This document shows, one piece after another, positions 19,904 to 26,770 of a stretch of 44,555 nucleotides of DNA. The DNA is from Pedobacter sp. V48 (lineage in GTDB: Bacteria; Bacteroidota; Bacteroidia; Sphingobacteriales; Sphingobacteriaceae). How positions within the stretch are numbered: the first letter of the stretch is position 1; every line of letters starts with the position of its first letter. The stretch lies in NCBI RefSeq assembly GCF_000523515.1, contig NZ_AWRU01000012.1, positions 25,128 through 69,682 of the forward strand, given 5' to 3'. The notes below the pieces were generated by a model. The model was not told the DNA's origin. It worked only from the letters and a program-made list of their open reading frames with translations, and searched no databases. The position numbers and the translations under genes are program-made.

Positions 19904-21583
19904 TTACCTATTAAAGGTGCTGTCATTCCCGCTATAGTCAAACCACCTGTAAATGGCCGTATTGTCCGTATTTTGCCCTTCAGATGTAGCATACATACCA
20001 TATAATACCCCAACAAATCCTTTTGCAACGGCTGTACTTAAATACTTGCCATCAATTTTATCGGCTAAAGGTTTCCAGTCATTTTCTTTCAGGGCATACC
20101 AAAACGAGTAAACGTCGCGTTCGGAATTCACTTTAAAGTATACTTTCTTTTCAGCAGACGGGAGTACTACCTGCTTTAACAAATCCATTTTATCAGTACT
20201 GGGATTGCCTTTGAACAATTGAATCACATCTTTACCATTATCATAAGATTTGCACATAAAGTAGAAGTGGTTTTCATTTTGAAAAATCACTATTCCAGCT
20301 TTTTCATTGGCCAGTTTCGTGGAAAAATTCATTTCGGTTGAGCCCGAACTTGACAAGTGCTGCTGCCTTCTTCCAATAAAAGCAGGATTTCCTTTTTCTA
20401 AAATTGTCTGTGGAAGCAGCTTAATTGTAAGTGCATTTTTATGCTCTTTAAAATTATACCAAGAGGGATTGTGAGTACGTAAAAATAAAAACTCCCTGTT
20501 AAGGGTGTCTTTAAACGCAACCCTGAAACTAAAATTTCCCGTAATAGGCAATTGATTCTTTTGCTTATCTTCCCTCCAATTCCCTTTATATTCATATTGC
20601 ACCTGCTCATAATCAGGATTGATAACTGGCCAGTCGGCTATCCATTTTACAGGAGCTATAAACGTTTCCCGACCAGTATTATAAAAATCTCCTTCATAGG
20701 GGCGGACACCTAAAAACACAGCGTAGGTATTCCCATCTGGTCCTTCTACCAAATCTGCATGACCAACTGATGATATCGGATTTTTCCGCTTAGGATCAAG
20801 ATGCCTTTGCGTCAGGATAGGGTTCTTTTCATAGGGGATGAAAGGCCCCCGAACCTCTTTACTCCTGAAAATTACCTCGGAGTGGTTCACACTGGTTCCG
20901 CCTTCTGCAGCCATTAAATAATAATATCCGTTTCTTTTATAGATGTGTGGGGCTTCGATCCAAACTGGCTTTTTACTGATGTCAACCCCACCATTTACCA
21001 AGATTTTTTCAGTACCCAAAGGTTTCAACGTAGCCAGATCCAGTTCGTAGATCTTCACCGTTCTGTGCCCGCTGTACAATGACTTATATTCAGGAGGATC
21101 GCTGTTGTATATGATAAAGACCTTGTCATCTTCGAAATGTAAAGAAGGATCAATCCCCCTCACCTCTTTAAGGTAAATGGGTTCACTCCAAGGCCCCGCA
21201 GGGTTTTTAGCTGTGATTATAAAATTGCCTCCATGGTCAATATTGGTGCAGGTAATGTAAAAGGTCCCTTTGTAATAATTTATTGCTGGTGCAAACAAAC
21301 CTCGGGAAACCTGCTGCCCCATAAAATCCATTTGTGATGGTCGGTTAATTGCGCTGGTAATTTGCTTCCAGCTTTTAAGATCCTTACTATGAAATACCGG
21401 AATTCCTGGAAAATAAACAAAAGTCGAGGTGACCATGTAATAATCTGTTCCGACTTTACATATTGCCGGATCTGGATAAAATCCGGGAAGAATTGGATTT
21501 TTTAAAATGACCTGAGCCCTGGCATCCGAAAACAATGATACCAGTACGATTAAATAAGAGAGAATGATATATTTTTTTTGCAT
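19904..21583 (-). CDS. Secreted GH43 beta-xylosidase-type enzyme
   Basis: A 559-residue protein with a signal peptide (ILSYLIVLVSLFSDARAQ). Five-blade propeller with catalytic Asp38 (FYPDPAI), Asp145 (VRGIDPSLHF) and Glu210 (WIEAPHIY), followed by a C-terminal beta-sandwich (about 350-550) of the xylosidase type. It should hydrolyse xylo-oligosaccharides to xylose, possibly with arabinofuranosidase activity. It is the first gene of the minus-strand carbohydrate block and is divergent from the glycolipid-binding protein gene, so its promoter is in 21584-21864. No SusC/SusD pair lies between it and the boundary. Confidence 0.93.
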   Translation of the reverse strand: MQKKYIILSYLIVLVSLFSDARAQVILKNPILPGFYPDPAICKVGTDYYMVTSTFVYFPGIPVFHSKDLKSWKQITSAINRPSQMDFMGQQVSRGLFAPAINYYKGTFYITCTNIDHGGNFIITAKNPAGPWSEPIYLKEVRGIDPSLHFEDDKVFIIYNSDPPEYKSLYSGHRTVKIYELDLATLKPLGTEKILVNGGVDISKKPVWIEAPHIYKRNGYYYLMAAEGGTSVNHSEVIFRSKEVRGPFIPYEKNPILTQRHLDPKRKNPISSVGHADLVEGPDGNTYAVFLGVRPYEGDFYNTGRETFIAPVKWIADWPVINPDYEQVQYEYKGNWREDKQKNQLPITGNFSFRVAFKDTLNREFLFLRTHNPSWYNFKEHKNALTIKLLPQTILEKGNPAFIGRRQQHLSSSGSTEMNFSTKLANEKAGIVIFQNENHFYFMCKSYDNGKDVIQLFKGNPSTDKMDLLKQVVLPSAEKKVYFKVNSERDVYSFWYALKENDWKPLADKIDGKYLSTAVAKGFVGVLYGMYATSEGQNTDNTAIYRWFDYSGNDSTFNR

Positions 21584-21864
21584 ATAGGATAAATTAATGC
21601 GCCAAAACTAGTTCAAGAAAAAAACGACAGTGGCCTCATTTGTTGAATTTAAGGCTATAAATGTTTGCATTGCCCCAGTACGTTTCTTCAATCTGTATAT
21701 TTTTCCCAAAACTAGCCACATCACTATACTCCAACAGGCGGCCTTAATTGCTGGAAAACAATAAACAACCCGCCTCGATGGAATATTTTGTAAATTAGAG
21801 TTCCGCGTATCCTTTATGATGTAAAGTAAAGAGGTTATCGGAGAACAAAGTAACAAAAGAGAAT

Positions 21865-22434
21865 ATGCGAACAACAATAATCTGGAAAGGAATATTTTAT
21901 CAGTCATTGGAACATTGTGTTTTAACTGACAGGGGCCTTGGTTATGAAATATCTTCAACAATAAATGGTAGCCATAAAAATCAAATTTTTAAAACCGAGT
22001 ATCATATAAAAACAAATAAAAGCTGGGAAACTGAATTTTTAACTTTGCGAACTCAGCTCAACGATTCAATTGAAACACTGACCTTGGAAAAAAAGCAAGG
22101 AAGGTGGCTGCTTAACGACAGACCTAACGATGCATTGTCCAACATTTTTGACATTGATCTTTCCCTATCACCGCTTACCAATACACTTCCAATTAACCGA
22201 TTACAACTAAAGGTTAACCAGCAGCAAACAATAGAAGTCTTATACTTCGACATCCTTAAAAAAGAAATCCGACCGGTCAAACAACTTTACACCAGGAAGG
22301 CGATTGATCAGTATCTTTATGAGAATTATGACAAAAGTTTTATATCTGAAATTAATATTGACGAACAGGGATTAGTCACAGATTACCCGAAACTATTTAA
22401 AATGACAAACAAACATATTGGTCGTATCATTTAA
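21865..22434 (+). CDS. Putative glycolipid-binding domain protein (PF06475-like)
   Basis: A 189-residue cytosolic protein. The family pattern is clear: an N-terminal IIWKG with a nearby Glu, a central DIDLSLSPLTNTLPINRL, and a C-terminal DEQGLVTDYPKLFKM. Proteins of this family form a split barrel and have been linked to binding of glycolipids or lipopolysaccharide precursors, but their role is poorly known. Length agrees with the family (about 190). It stands alone at the border between the carbohydrate block and the stress and signalling mosaic. Confidence 0.82.
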   Translation: MRTTIIWKGIFYQSLEHCVLTDRGLGYEISSTINGSHKNQIFKTEYHIKTNKSWETEFLTLRTQLNDSIETLTLEKKQGRWLLNDRPNDALSNIFDIDLSLSPLTNTLPINRLQLKVNQQQTIEVLYFDILKKEIRPVKQLYTRKAIDQYLYENYDKSFISEINIDEQGLVTDYPKLFKMTNKHIGRII

Positions 22435-22608
22435 TTGCATATCTACCCGTATAACCAGCCGAAAACCTACCTTATGTTATCTTAGAAAAACCTTGAACTT
22501 TCCGGGACCGGCACCTGGCCTGGGAGATACAGTAAAAAGTGACCTTGCTATTTTTAGACTGCTACCAAAGTAAATAAATGATAAATGTGATTAGCTCCAA
22601 GTTCTTAA

Positions 22609-22923
22609 ACAGGTAATCTTTTTTGGGTTGCGTTACTGAAAAATACGCGTTTTTTGGACACTGTTAATAGCGATCAATTGATCCTGCTAGCCATAGAGGA
22701 CATCACCGACAAGAGGAAAATTGAGGAAGGTCTGGTTGAGGTCGAAAAATTATTCGAAGAAAGCAAAGAAAGATTAAAACTGGCTATTGACGCAACAGAT
22801 CTCGGGATTTGGGATTACCACCCTTTGACCGGTAAACTGGTTTGTGACAACGGTTGTAAAAAGATGCTTGGCTTGTTACAGCCCGTTCTGAATGAAAACC
22901 CTGCCAACATAGCTATCGCTTAA
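22609..22923 (+). pseudogene. Fragment of a PAS-containing signalling protein
   Basis: After an in-frame stop at 22606-22608 the frame is open and reads LILLAIEDITDKRKIEEGL, the end of a PAS domain as found in CheB/CheR-PAS kinases. A short coiled coil follows, then the start of the next PAS domain (AIDATDLGIWDYHPLTGKL), broken by a stop at 22921-22923. No kinase domain follows. A piece of about 85 residues from inside a long multidomain protein, with neither end, is a relic. Confidence 0.65.
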
Positions 22924-23069
22924 CGATCCCAGGCAAACGGCAGGCCTTAGGTATGCAACATTCCAAATTATCATGCGTCAATTGGTGTAGCTAATAGGAG
23001 ATGAAATTCCTATTCATTTATGCTTCAATTCTGATAGGAACGACTGTGTCTGCATTTGTCCCCCAAATG

Positions 23070-23095
23070 AAAAACCCCGCCAAGGGCAGGGTTTT
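23070..23095 (-). terminator. Rho-independent terminator behind the DUF892 gene
   Basis: On the minus strand the sequence AAAACCCTGCC, a short loop and GGCGGGGTTTTT form a stem of 10-11 pairs with one mismatch, followed by a T tract. It lies 20 bases after the stop of the DUF892 gene. Confidence 0.7.
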
Positions 23096-23115
23096 CTCAA
23101 TCGGCATTACTTTAA

Positions 23116-23637
23116 TCATGCGGTGACTTGGTTGGCCTCGTTCATGGCAATTTCAGTCAGTAAAACATCGGTATCTTTCTCTTCTGCCAAGGTTTCAGAC
23201 AATAGTTCTTCTGCCTCAGTATGCTCCATGAGTTTGGCATAGGTAACCAAACAACCGTAACTGGCGATTTCATAATGTTCTACTTTCTGTGCCGCGGAAA
23301 TTAAAGCAGCATCCAGTGCGGGCGATCCCTCGAAGCTTTCCAGAATTTCGTCCGCTTCTTCCAGCAAACCTTCCATCGCTTTACATTTTTTCCCGCGCGC
23401 AGCTGTACCTATGGAATCAAAAACCTGTTTAAGCCGCTCAATCTGTCCCTGAGTTTGTTCATAATGGGTCTGAAAAGCTTTCTTCAAGCTATCGCTAGAC
23501 GCTCCGTTGGCTAGTTTTTTCAAGCCCTTAAGCAGTTGTTTTTCCGCGCCAAGGATGTCTTTGAGCTCGTCCACAAAAAGTTCATGAAGATGTGCATTGG
23601 GCATATCCTGCTGTTGTTGTTGTCTTGTAGTTGCCAT
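23116..23637 (-). CDS. DUF892 ferritin-like protein (YciE/YciF type)
   Basis: A 173-residue all-helical protein. After a Gln-rich N-terminus come the family marks LHELFVDELKDILGAEKQL, a helix with QIERLKQVF, VEHYEIASYG with carboxylate and His ligands, and LAEEKDTDVLL. DUF892/YciE-YciF proteins form a ferritin-like four-helix bundle, bind iron and are induced by osmotic or general stress. The gene is single, with its own terminator. It is one of several stress genes in this part of the window, close to a low-affinity iron permease family gene. Confidence 0.92.
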   Translation of the reverse strand: MATTRQQQQQDMPNAHLHELFVDELKDILGAEKQLLKGLKKLANGASSDSLKKAFQTHYEQTQGQIERLKQVFDSIGTAARGKKCKAMEGLLEEADEILESFEGSPALDAALISAAQKVEHYEIASYGCLVTYAKLMEHTEAEELLSETLAEEKDTDVLLTEIAMNEANQVTA

Positions 23638-23879
23638 ATCTGTATGTTTAGAAATAAATATAGGTTTAATGAGATTAACAGGCGCTGCAAGCTATTGTTT
23701 ACGGTGGTTGTAAATCAGGCATAAACCACAGCTGCCCCGGTATTTTTACTCCCCGGATCAGTGAAAAACAGGTATTAACCCCGGCATTGTCCCGAAACTT
23801 TTAGCCAGCACGCATGTTTTTATAAAAACAAAAAATATGGCAGAGTCTGTGAGCCCTTTAATGATTTACGCGGATTGGT

Positions 23880-24002
23880 TTAACTCCCTTCAGCAAGTCT
23901 GGGCTGAGCCTCCAGGTCATCACTCTTACTGAATTCCGGAAAATGAATTCTTAGTATTCCCTCATCGCGCTTTACTGCTGTGCCGATCACCCCGGGCAGG
24001 CA
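23880..24002 (-). pseudogene. Tail of a small Bacteroidota protein, joined to a dead SDR
   Basis: The minus-strand frame reads LPGVIGTAVKRDEGILRIHF and then PEFSKSDDLE before a short divergent end and a stop at 23880-23882. The segment resembles the middle of small Bacteroidota proteins often mislabelled 1,4-alpha-glucan branching enzyme, which go on with an ISWEEFF-like motif that is missing here. It begins directly where the SDR remnant at 24011 stops, so the two pieces were joined by deletion or rearrangement. The family assignment is tentative. Confidence 0.35.
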
Positions 24003-24010
24003 CGCCATTT

Positions 24011-24422
24011 AACCAGGATATCCAGACCGCCAAATGCCTTTAAAGCGGAATCAACAATATTCTGGCAATGCGCTTCTTCCTGAATCGCCTTTAAACAAAA
24101 TTGCTTTTCTGCCAGCCGCCTCCACAAGCGCTGCGGTTTCACTTACATCCTCATCTTCGGCCTCGTCAAGATAACTAATCAATACATCAGCTCCTTCTCT
24201 GGCAAAAGCAATGGCAATGGCACGGCCAATGCCCGAATCGCCGCCGGTAATTATCGCCCGCTTTCCTTCCAGCTTGCCGCTACCCTGATAGGACTCCTCA
24301 CCATGATCTGCCGTTGGCCGAAGACCTGCCTCCGTTCCAGGCGGTTGCTGATCCTGTTTCGGGAAAGGTGGTTTGGGATATTTTTCTGCAGGATTTGATG
24401 ATTTATTTTTTTCCTGTTCCAT
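24011..24422 (-). pseudogene. 5' part of an SDR oxidoreductase (YghA/GspP-39-like), truncated
   Basis: The gene starts at 24422 after a good AAGGAG ribosome site. It encodes the Pro/Gln-rich leader of this SDR group ([17 protein letters not shown]), then [19 protein letters not shown] and [16 protein letters not shown]. Near 24084 a two-base loss shifts the frame. In the next frame the protein continues [20 protein letters not shown] and LDILV up to about 24011, after which homology ends. The catalytic Ser-Tyr-Lys half is absent, so no activity is possible. The normal length is near 280-330 residues. Intact relatives would be NADPH-dependent aldehyde reductases of the general stress response. 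Confidence 0.8.
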
Positions 24423-24609
24423 GATTACTCCTTAAATTAATGTTATGATACTGAGAACAAGAAGCTCTTAAATGTGTTTGTTATTTTTTGTAAACGTGTA
24501 TAAATCTTTTTCCAGTGATCTATACGGTTTTTTCGGTAAATCTTACGTAAACACAATTGGGCAAAATAAAATCAGCATAACGGAATTATACCAATTCAAA
24601 CAGCGTATA

Positions 24610-24746
24610 ATGACATCACTCAAAAAACAAACGGCAACATTAAAACCCGGAAATGGTCTGCCAAGGTCATTGAGCATTGTGACGCGCCCGATCTCAAAGA
24701 AAATATCTTTGAGTCAAAACACACCAGAAAAATCGCCGAATCGCTT
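24610..24746 (+). pseudogene. Truncated DUF3175 protein
   Basis: From the ATG at 24610 the frame runs MTSLKKQ and slips in a run of six A. In the next frame it reads TRKWSAKVIEHCDAPDLKEN, then IFESK and RKIAESL, the N-terminal half of DUF3175 proteins (typically KKWS.KV...SDALDL....F followed by IA.SLK.SA). The second half is absent, and the convergent gene for the iron permease protein ends at 24774. A frameshift plus truncation makes this a relic. Confidence 0.6.
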
Positions 24747-24773
24747 AACGATCTGCAGAAGAAAAATGCCTTA

Positions 24774-25241
24774 CTAGGTGCTTTTTCCTGGCTTTTTGAT
24801 TTTACTGTCATGCCGAAGTTGTGCCTGGGTAATCGAATAGGCCTGTTTGATATTTTTTTCCTGCTTGGCCAGATCTGCCAGCTTCGCATAATATTTTTCA
24901 ATAACTTCCAGCTCCTCTTCCGACAAATCCTCAACATCGATCATATGATTACTGGTCAGTTCGTGAGCAGCTACCAGCTCGTTTAGTTTGATCTGTATAG
25001 CCAAAGAATCCTTATTCTGTGTCTTTTGGATAAGAAATACCATTAAAAAAGTAATGATCGTCGTTCCGGTATTGATCACCAGCTGCCAGGTCTCTGAATA
25101 ATCAAAGATCGGCCCGCTAATTCCCCAGAGTACAACGATGATAAATGCAGCTAAAATAACCGGTGTACTTCCTGTTGCTTTTGTCACTTTAGTGGCCAGC
25201 TTTTCAAAAAAGCTTTGCCTGCCTGCCTGTTTTCTTTTCAT
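24774..25241 (-). CDS. Low-affinity iron permease family protein (PF04120-like)
   Basis: A 155-residue membrane protein. Basic N-terminus, FFEKLATKVTKATGSTPVIL, two hydrophobic helices (about 28-48 and 55-75, with WGISGPIFDYSETWQLVINT between), FLIQKTQNKDSLAIQIKLNE, and a charged helical tail with a YYAKLADLAKQ repeat. This matches the bacterial proteins related to fungal Fet4. Transport of iron has not been shown for most bacterial members, so the name gives the family and not a proven role. It stands alone with dead genes on both sides. Confidence 0.88.
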   Translation of the reverse strand: MKRKQAGRQSFFEKLATKVTKATGSTPVILAAFIIVVLWGISGPIFDYSETWQLVINTGTTIITFLMVFLIQKTQNKDSLAIQIKLNELVAAHELTSNHMIDVEDLSEEELEVIEKYYAKLADLAKQEKNIKQAYSITQAQLRHDSKIKKPGKST

Positions 25242-25339
25242 AAAATGATTATCAATGTGGTTAATAATAAAGCCGATAGCTGCTCAGCACAACTTGGCGG
25301 CATGCTATCGTTTTTTGCTATCAACCGAACTTAATGGGG

Positions 25340-25370
25340 TTTGGTTTTAAATTAAAACAATTTATCCTTG
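25340..25370 (+). promoter_or_regulatory. Bacteroidota-type promoter in front of a dead SDR
   Basis: TTTG at 25340-25343, then exactly 19 bases, then TATCCTTG at 25363-25370. This fits the phylum's -33 TTTG and -7 TAnnTTTG consensus with one mismatch. Transcription would start near 25377, about 40 bases before the ATG at 25418. Confidence 0.55.
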
Positions 25371-25417
25371 TAGCTGTACTTACATCAGGAATTTAAACAG
25401 CGTTAATGCATAAGGAT

Positions 25418-25701
25418 ATGAAAAAGGGGATTGTAATCACCGGTGCCACCAGTGGGGTTGGAAGAGCGATAGCACTAGCATTTGCCCTCCGGGGAAATAG
25501 ACTCCTGCTGGCTGCACGCAATACTGAAGCCTTGCAGGATCTGGCAATAGAATGCAGGAAATTTGGTGGGGAAGCAACCATCGTGACCAGCGATGTAACG
25601 GACTAATCGGATATGCTCGAGCTGGCGGCAAAAGCGGATGACCAGGGCGGGAATGATGTTTGGATCAATAATGCCGGCGTACTGGCGATTGGCACAAATA
25701 T
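25418..25701 (+). pseudogene. SDR oxidoreductase remnant with nonsense codon and truncation
   Basis: The frame starts MKKGIVITGATSGVGRAIAL with an intact cofactor motif and continues LLLAARNTEALQDLAIECRK to TSDVTD. There it meets a TAA at 25604-25606. Past this stop it goes on in the same frame with DMLELAAKADDQGGNDVWIN and NAGVLAIG, and then loses homology near 25695. One base change explains the stop. The catalytic half is missing and unrelated sequence follows. Confidence 0.78.
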
Positions 25702-25833
25702 CTGAAATGGGCAGATCCGATAACCAAAACCGACGGCAACCTGTTTAACCAAGGCGCTTATGGAAATGCAATCTATGGTGGCTGGGACACAGCGGGTGCT
25801 CCAAAAGTGCAGCACAGATATCTGGGAGCCGGA
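25702..25833 (+). other. Unrecognised open fragment between SDR and SemiSWEET remnants
   Basis: In one frame the bases read KWADPITKTDGNLFNQGAYG and then NAIYGGWDTAGAPK, running without a stop into the SemiSWEET-like stretch. It has protein-like composition rich in Gly, Asn and Trp, but I cannot name the family. It is likely a third gene fragment in this patchwork. Confidence 0.3.
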
Positions 25834-26104
25834 ATACCCTTAATCTGTACCTCATTCTCGGTGATACCACTATTGGTTAAAACCCTACAAGAGAAAAAAG
25901 CATCCGATGCATGTTGGATCACGATCATTGTATTGATCGTTAGAAACTCGCTGTGGACCTATTACGGTTGTGCTGAACTGGACACTCCTATTCTCAACCA
26001 ACATATTTTCCTTGCTACTCAACACAGCCATGCTTTTCTGCAAATGGATGTACAATAAAAAAACACTAAAACCTAATCAACCACAAGATGTTATACATTT
26101 CTAA
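25834..26104 (+). pseudogene. SemiSWEET-like sugar transporter remnant, frameshifted
   Basis: The frame gives GIPLICTSFSVIPLLVKTLQ, EKKASDACWITIIVLIVRNS and LWTYYGCAELDTP. That is the order of a SemiSWEET protein (helix with Pro, a KT..K.S.D loop, second helix with LW..YG). A one-base shift near 25993-25996 then moves the third helix into another frame (NIFSLLLNTAMLFCKWMYNK), ending at 26102-26104. The N-terminal few residues are merged with the foreign fragment upstream. SemiSWEETs are three-helix half-transporters for mono- or disaccharides; this copy is not functional. Confidence 0.65.
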
Positions 26105-26115
26105 AATCTACAATC

Positions 26116-26427
26116 ATGGAAAATAAAGATCAGTTATCAGAAGAAGAAATTATAAACCCTGAACAATTCCAGGTGGGTCGTAATCCGGAAGAACAGGAAG
26201 ATAAAGTAAATCAGGACGGCACTGCAGATACAGCACAGACCGGCTACACGCCCGGAGAAACAGAATTTGCAGATGGAGAAGGTACGCGTCTTGACAATGA
26301 AAGTGAAGAACTCGAAATTCATTCAGAATCTGAGGCTTCGGATGATCCGGAAGACGATTCGGATTCTGGCTCCTCAGGCGATGAGCAAGACGCAGATTTT
26401 GAGAACCCAAAAGACGATCCAGCTTAG
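26116..26427 (+). CDS. Acidic, disordered small protein
   Basis: A 103-residue protein with no hydrophobic core. It contains many Glu, Asp, Ser and Gly, with the C-terminal third almost entirely acidic (DDPEDDSDSGSSGDEQDAD). The codon structure is regular and the start has a leader (CTACAATC before ATG) like its neighbours. It precedes an lmo0937-like membrane peptide by 68 bp. It has no recognised family. Similar acidic proteins occur at 4542, 32133 and 37258. The role is unknown; hydration or ion-buffering roles under stress have been suggested for proteins of this composition, but that is speculation. Confidence 0.65.
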   Translation: MENKDQLSEEEIINPEQFQVGRNPEEQEDKVNQDGTADTAQTGYTPGETEFADGEGTRLDNESEELEIHSESEASDDPEDDSDSGSSGDEQDADFENPKDDPA

Positions 26428-26495
26428 CAAATTCAATATTTAACATTCTGCAGAAGCTTGTATGTTCTAATCTTAACCTAAATAAATAAAACACT

Positions 26496-26648
26496 ATGGG
26501 AAATCTACTTTACACTGTTGCAGTCATTCTGGTGATCATCTGGGCCATCAGTTTCTTTGGCGGTTTCTACACAGGCGGAATTATTCATATCCTGATCGTT
26601 ATTGCGATCATTGCGATTGTCCTGGGCATCATTCGAAGGGCGGCTTAA
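26496..26648 (+). CDS. lmo0937-like small membrane protein (50 aa)
   Basis: The 50 residues begin MGNLLYTVAVILVIIWAISF and end GIIRRAA. Two hydrophobic helices are separated by GGFYTGGIIH. This is the well-known lmo0937/DUF5670 pattern of tiny stress-associated membrane proteins, of the usual length. Its stop codon is built into the left arm of a perfect 20-bp inverted repeat. Function unknown; genes of this type often sit among general stress genes, as here. Confidence 0.85.
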   Translation: MGNLLYTVAVILVIIWAISFFGGFYTGGIIHILIVIAIIAIVLGIIRRAA

Positions 26649-26690
26649 TGGTGTCACCCAGGTCTGTTGGCCTGGGTGACACCATTAAGC
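26643..26690 (+). terminator. Perfect 20-bp inverted repeat, probable terminator
   Basis: The left arm at 26643-26662 (GCTTAATGGTGTCACCCAGG) and the right arm at 26671-26690 are exact reverse complements around the 8-base loop TCTGTTGG. It begins inside the last codons of the lmo0937-like gene and includes its stop. The stem is very stable. No long T run follows (CCCGTTTGTG), so it is an atypical terminator. It could instead protect the 3' end of the small mRNA or separate it from the downstream operon. Confidence 0.6.
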
Positions 26691-26770
26691 CCGTTTGTGT
26701 GAAACAATGGAACAACTAACACATTAAGCACCCGGCATTACCCTGATACGAAAACATCTGATTTAAGCTT

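Noticed and set aside
24472..24777. 101-codon plus-strand frame
   Set aside because: Its second half is out of frame with the DUF3175 match, and its first half is AT-rich intergenic sequence; the DUF3175 remnant explains the region better.
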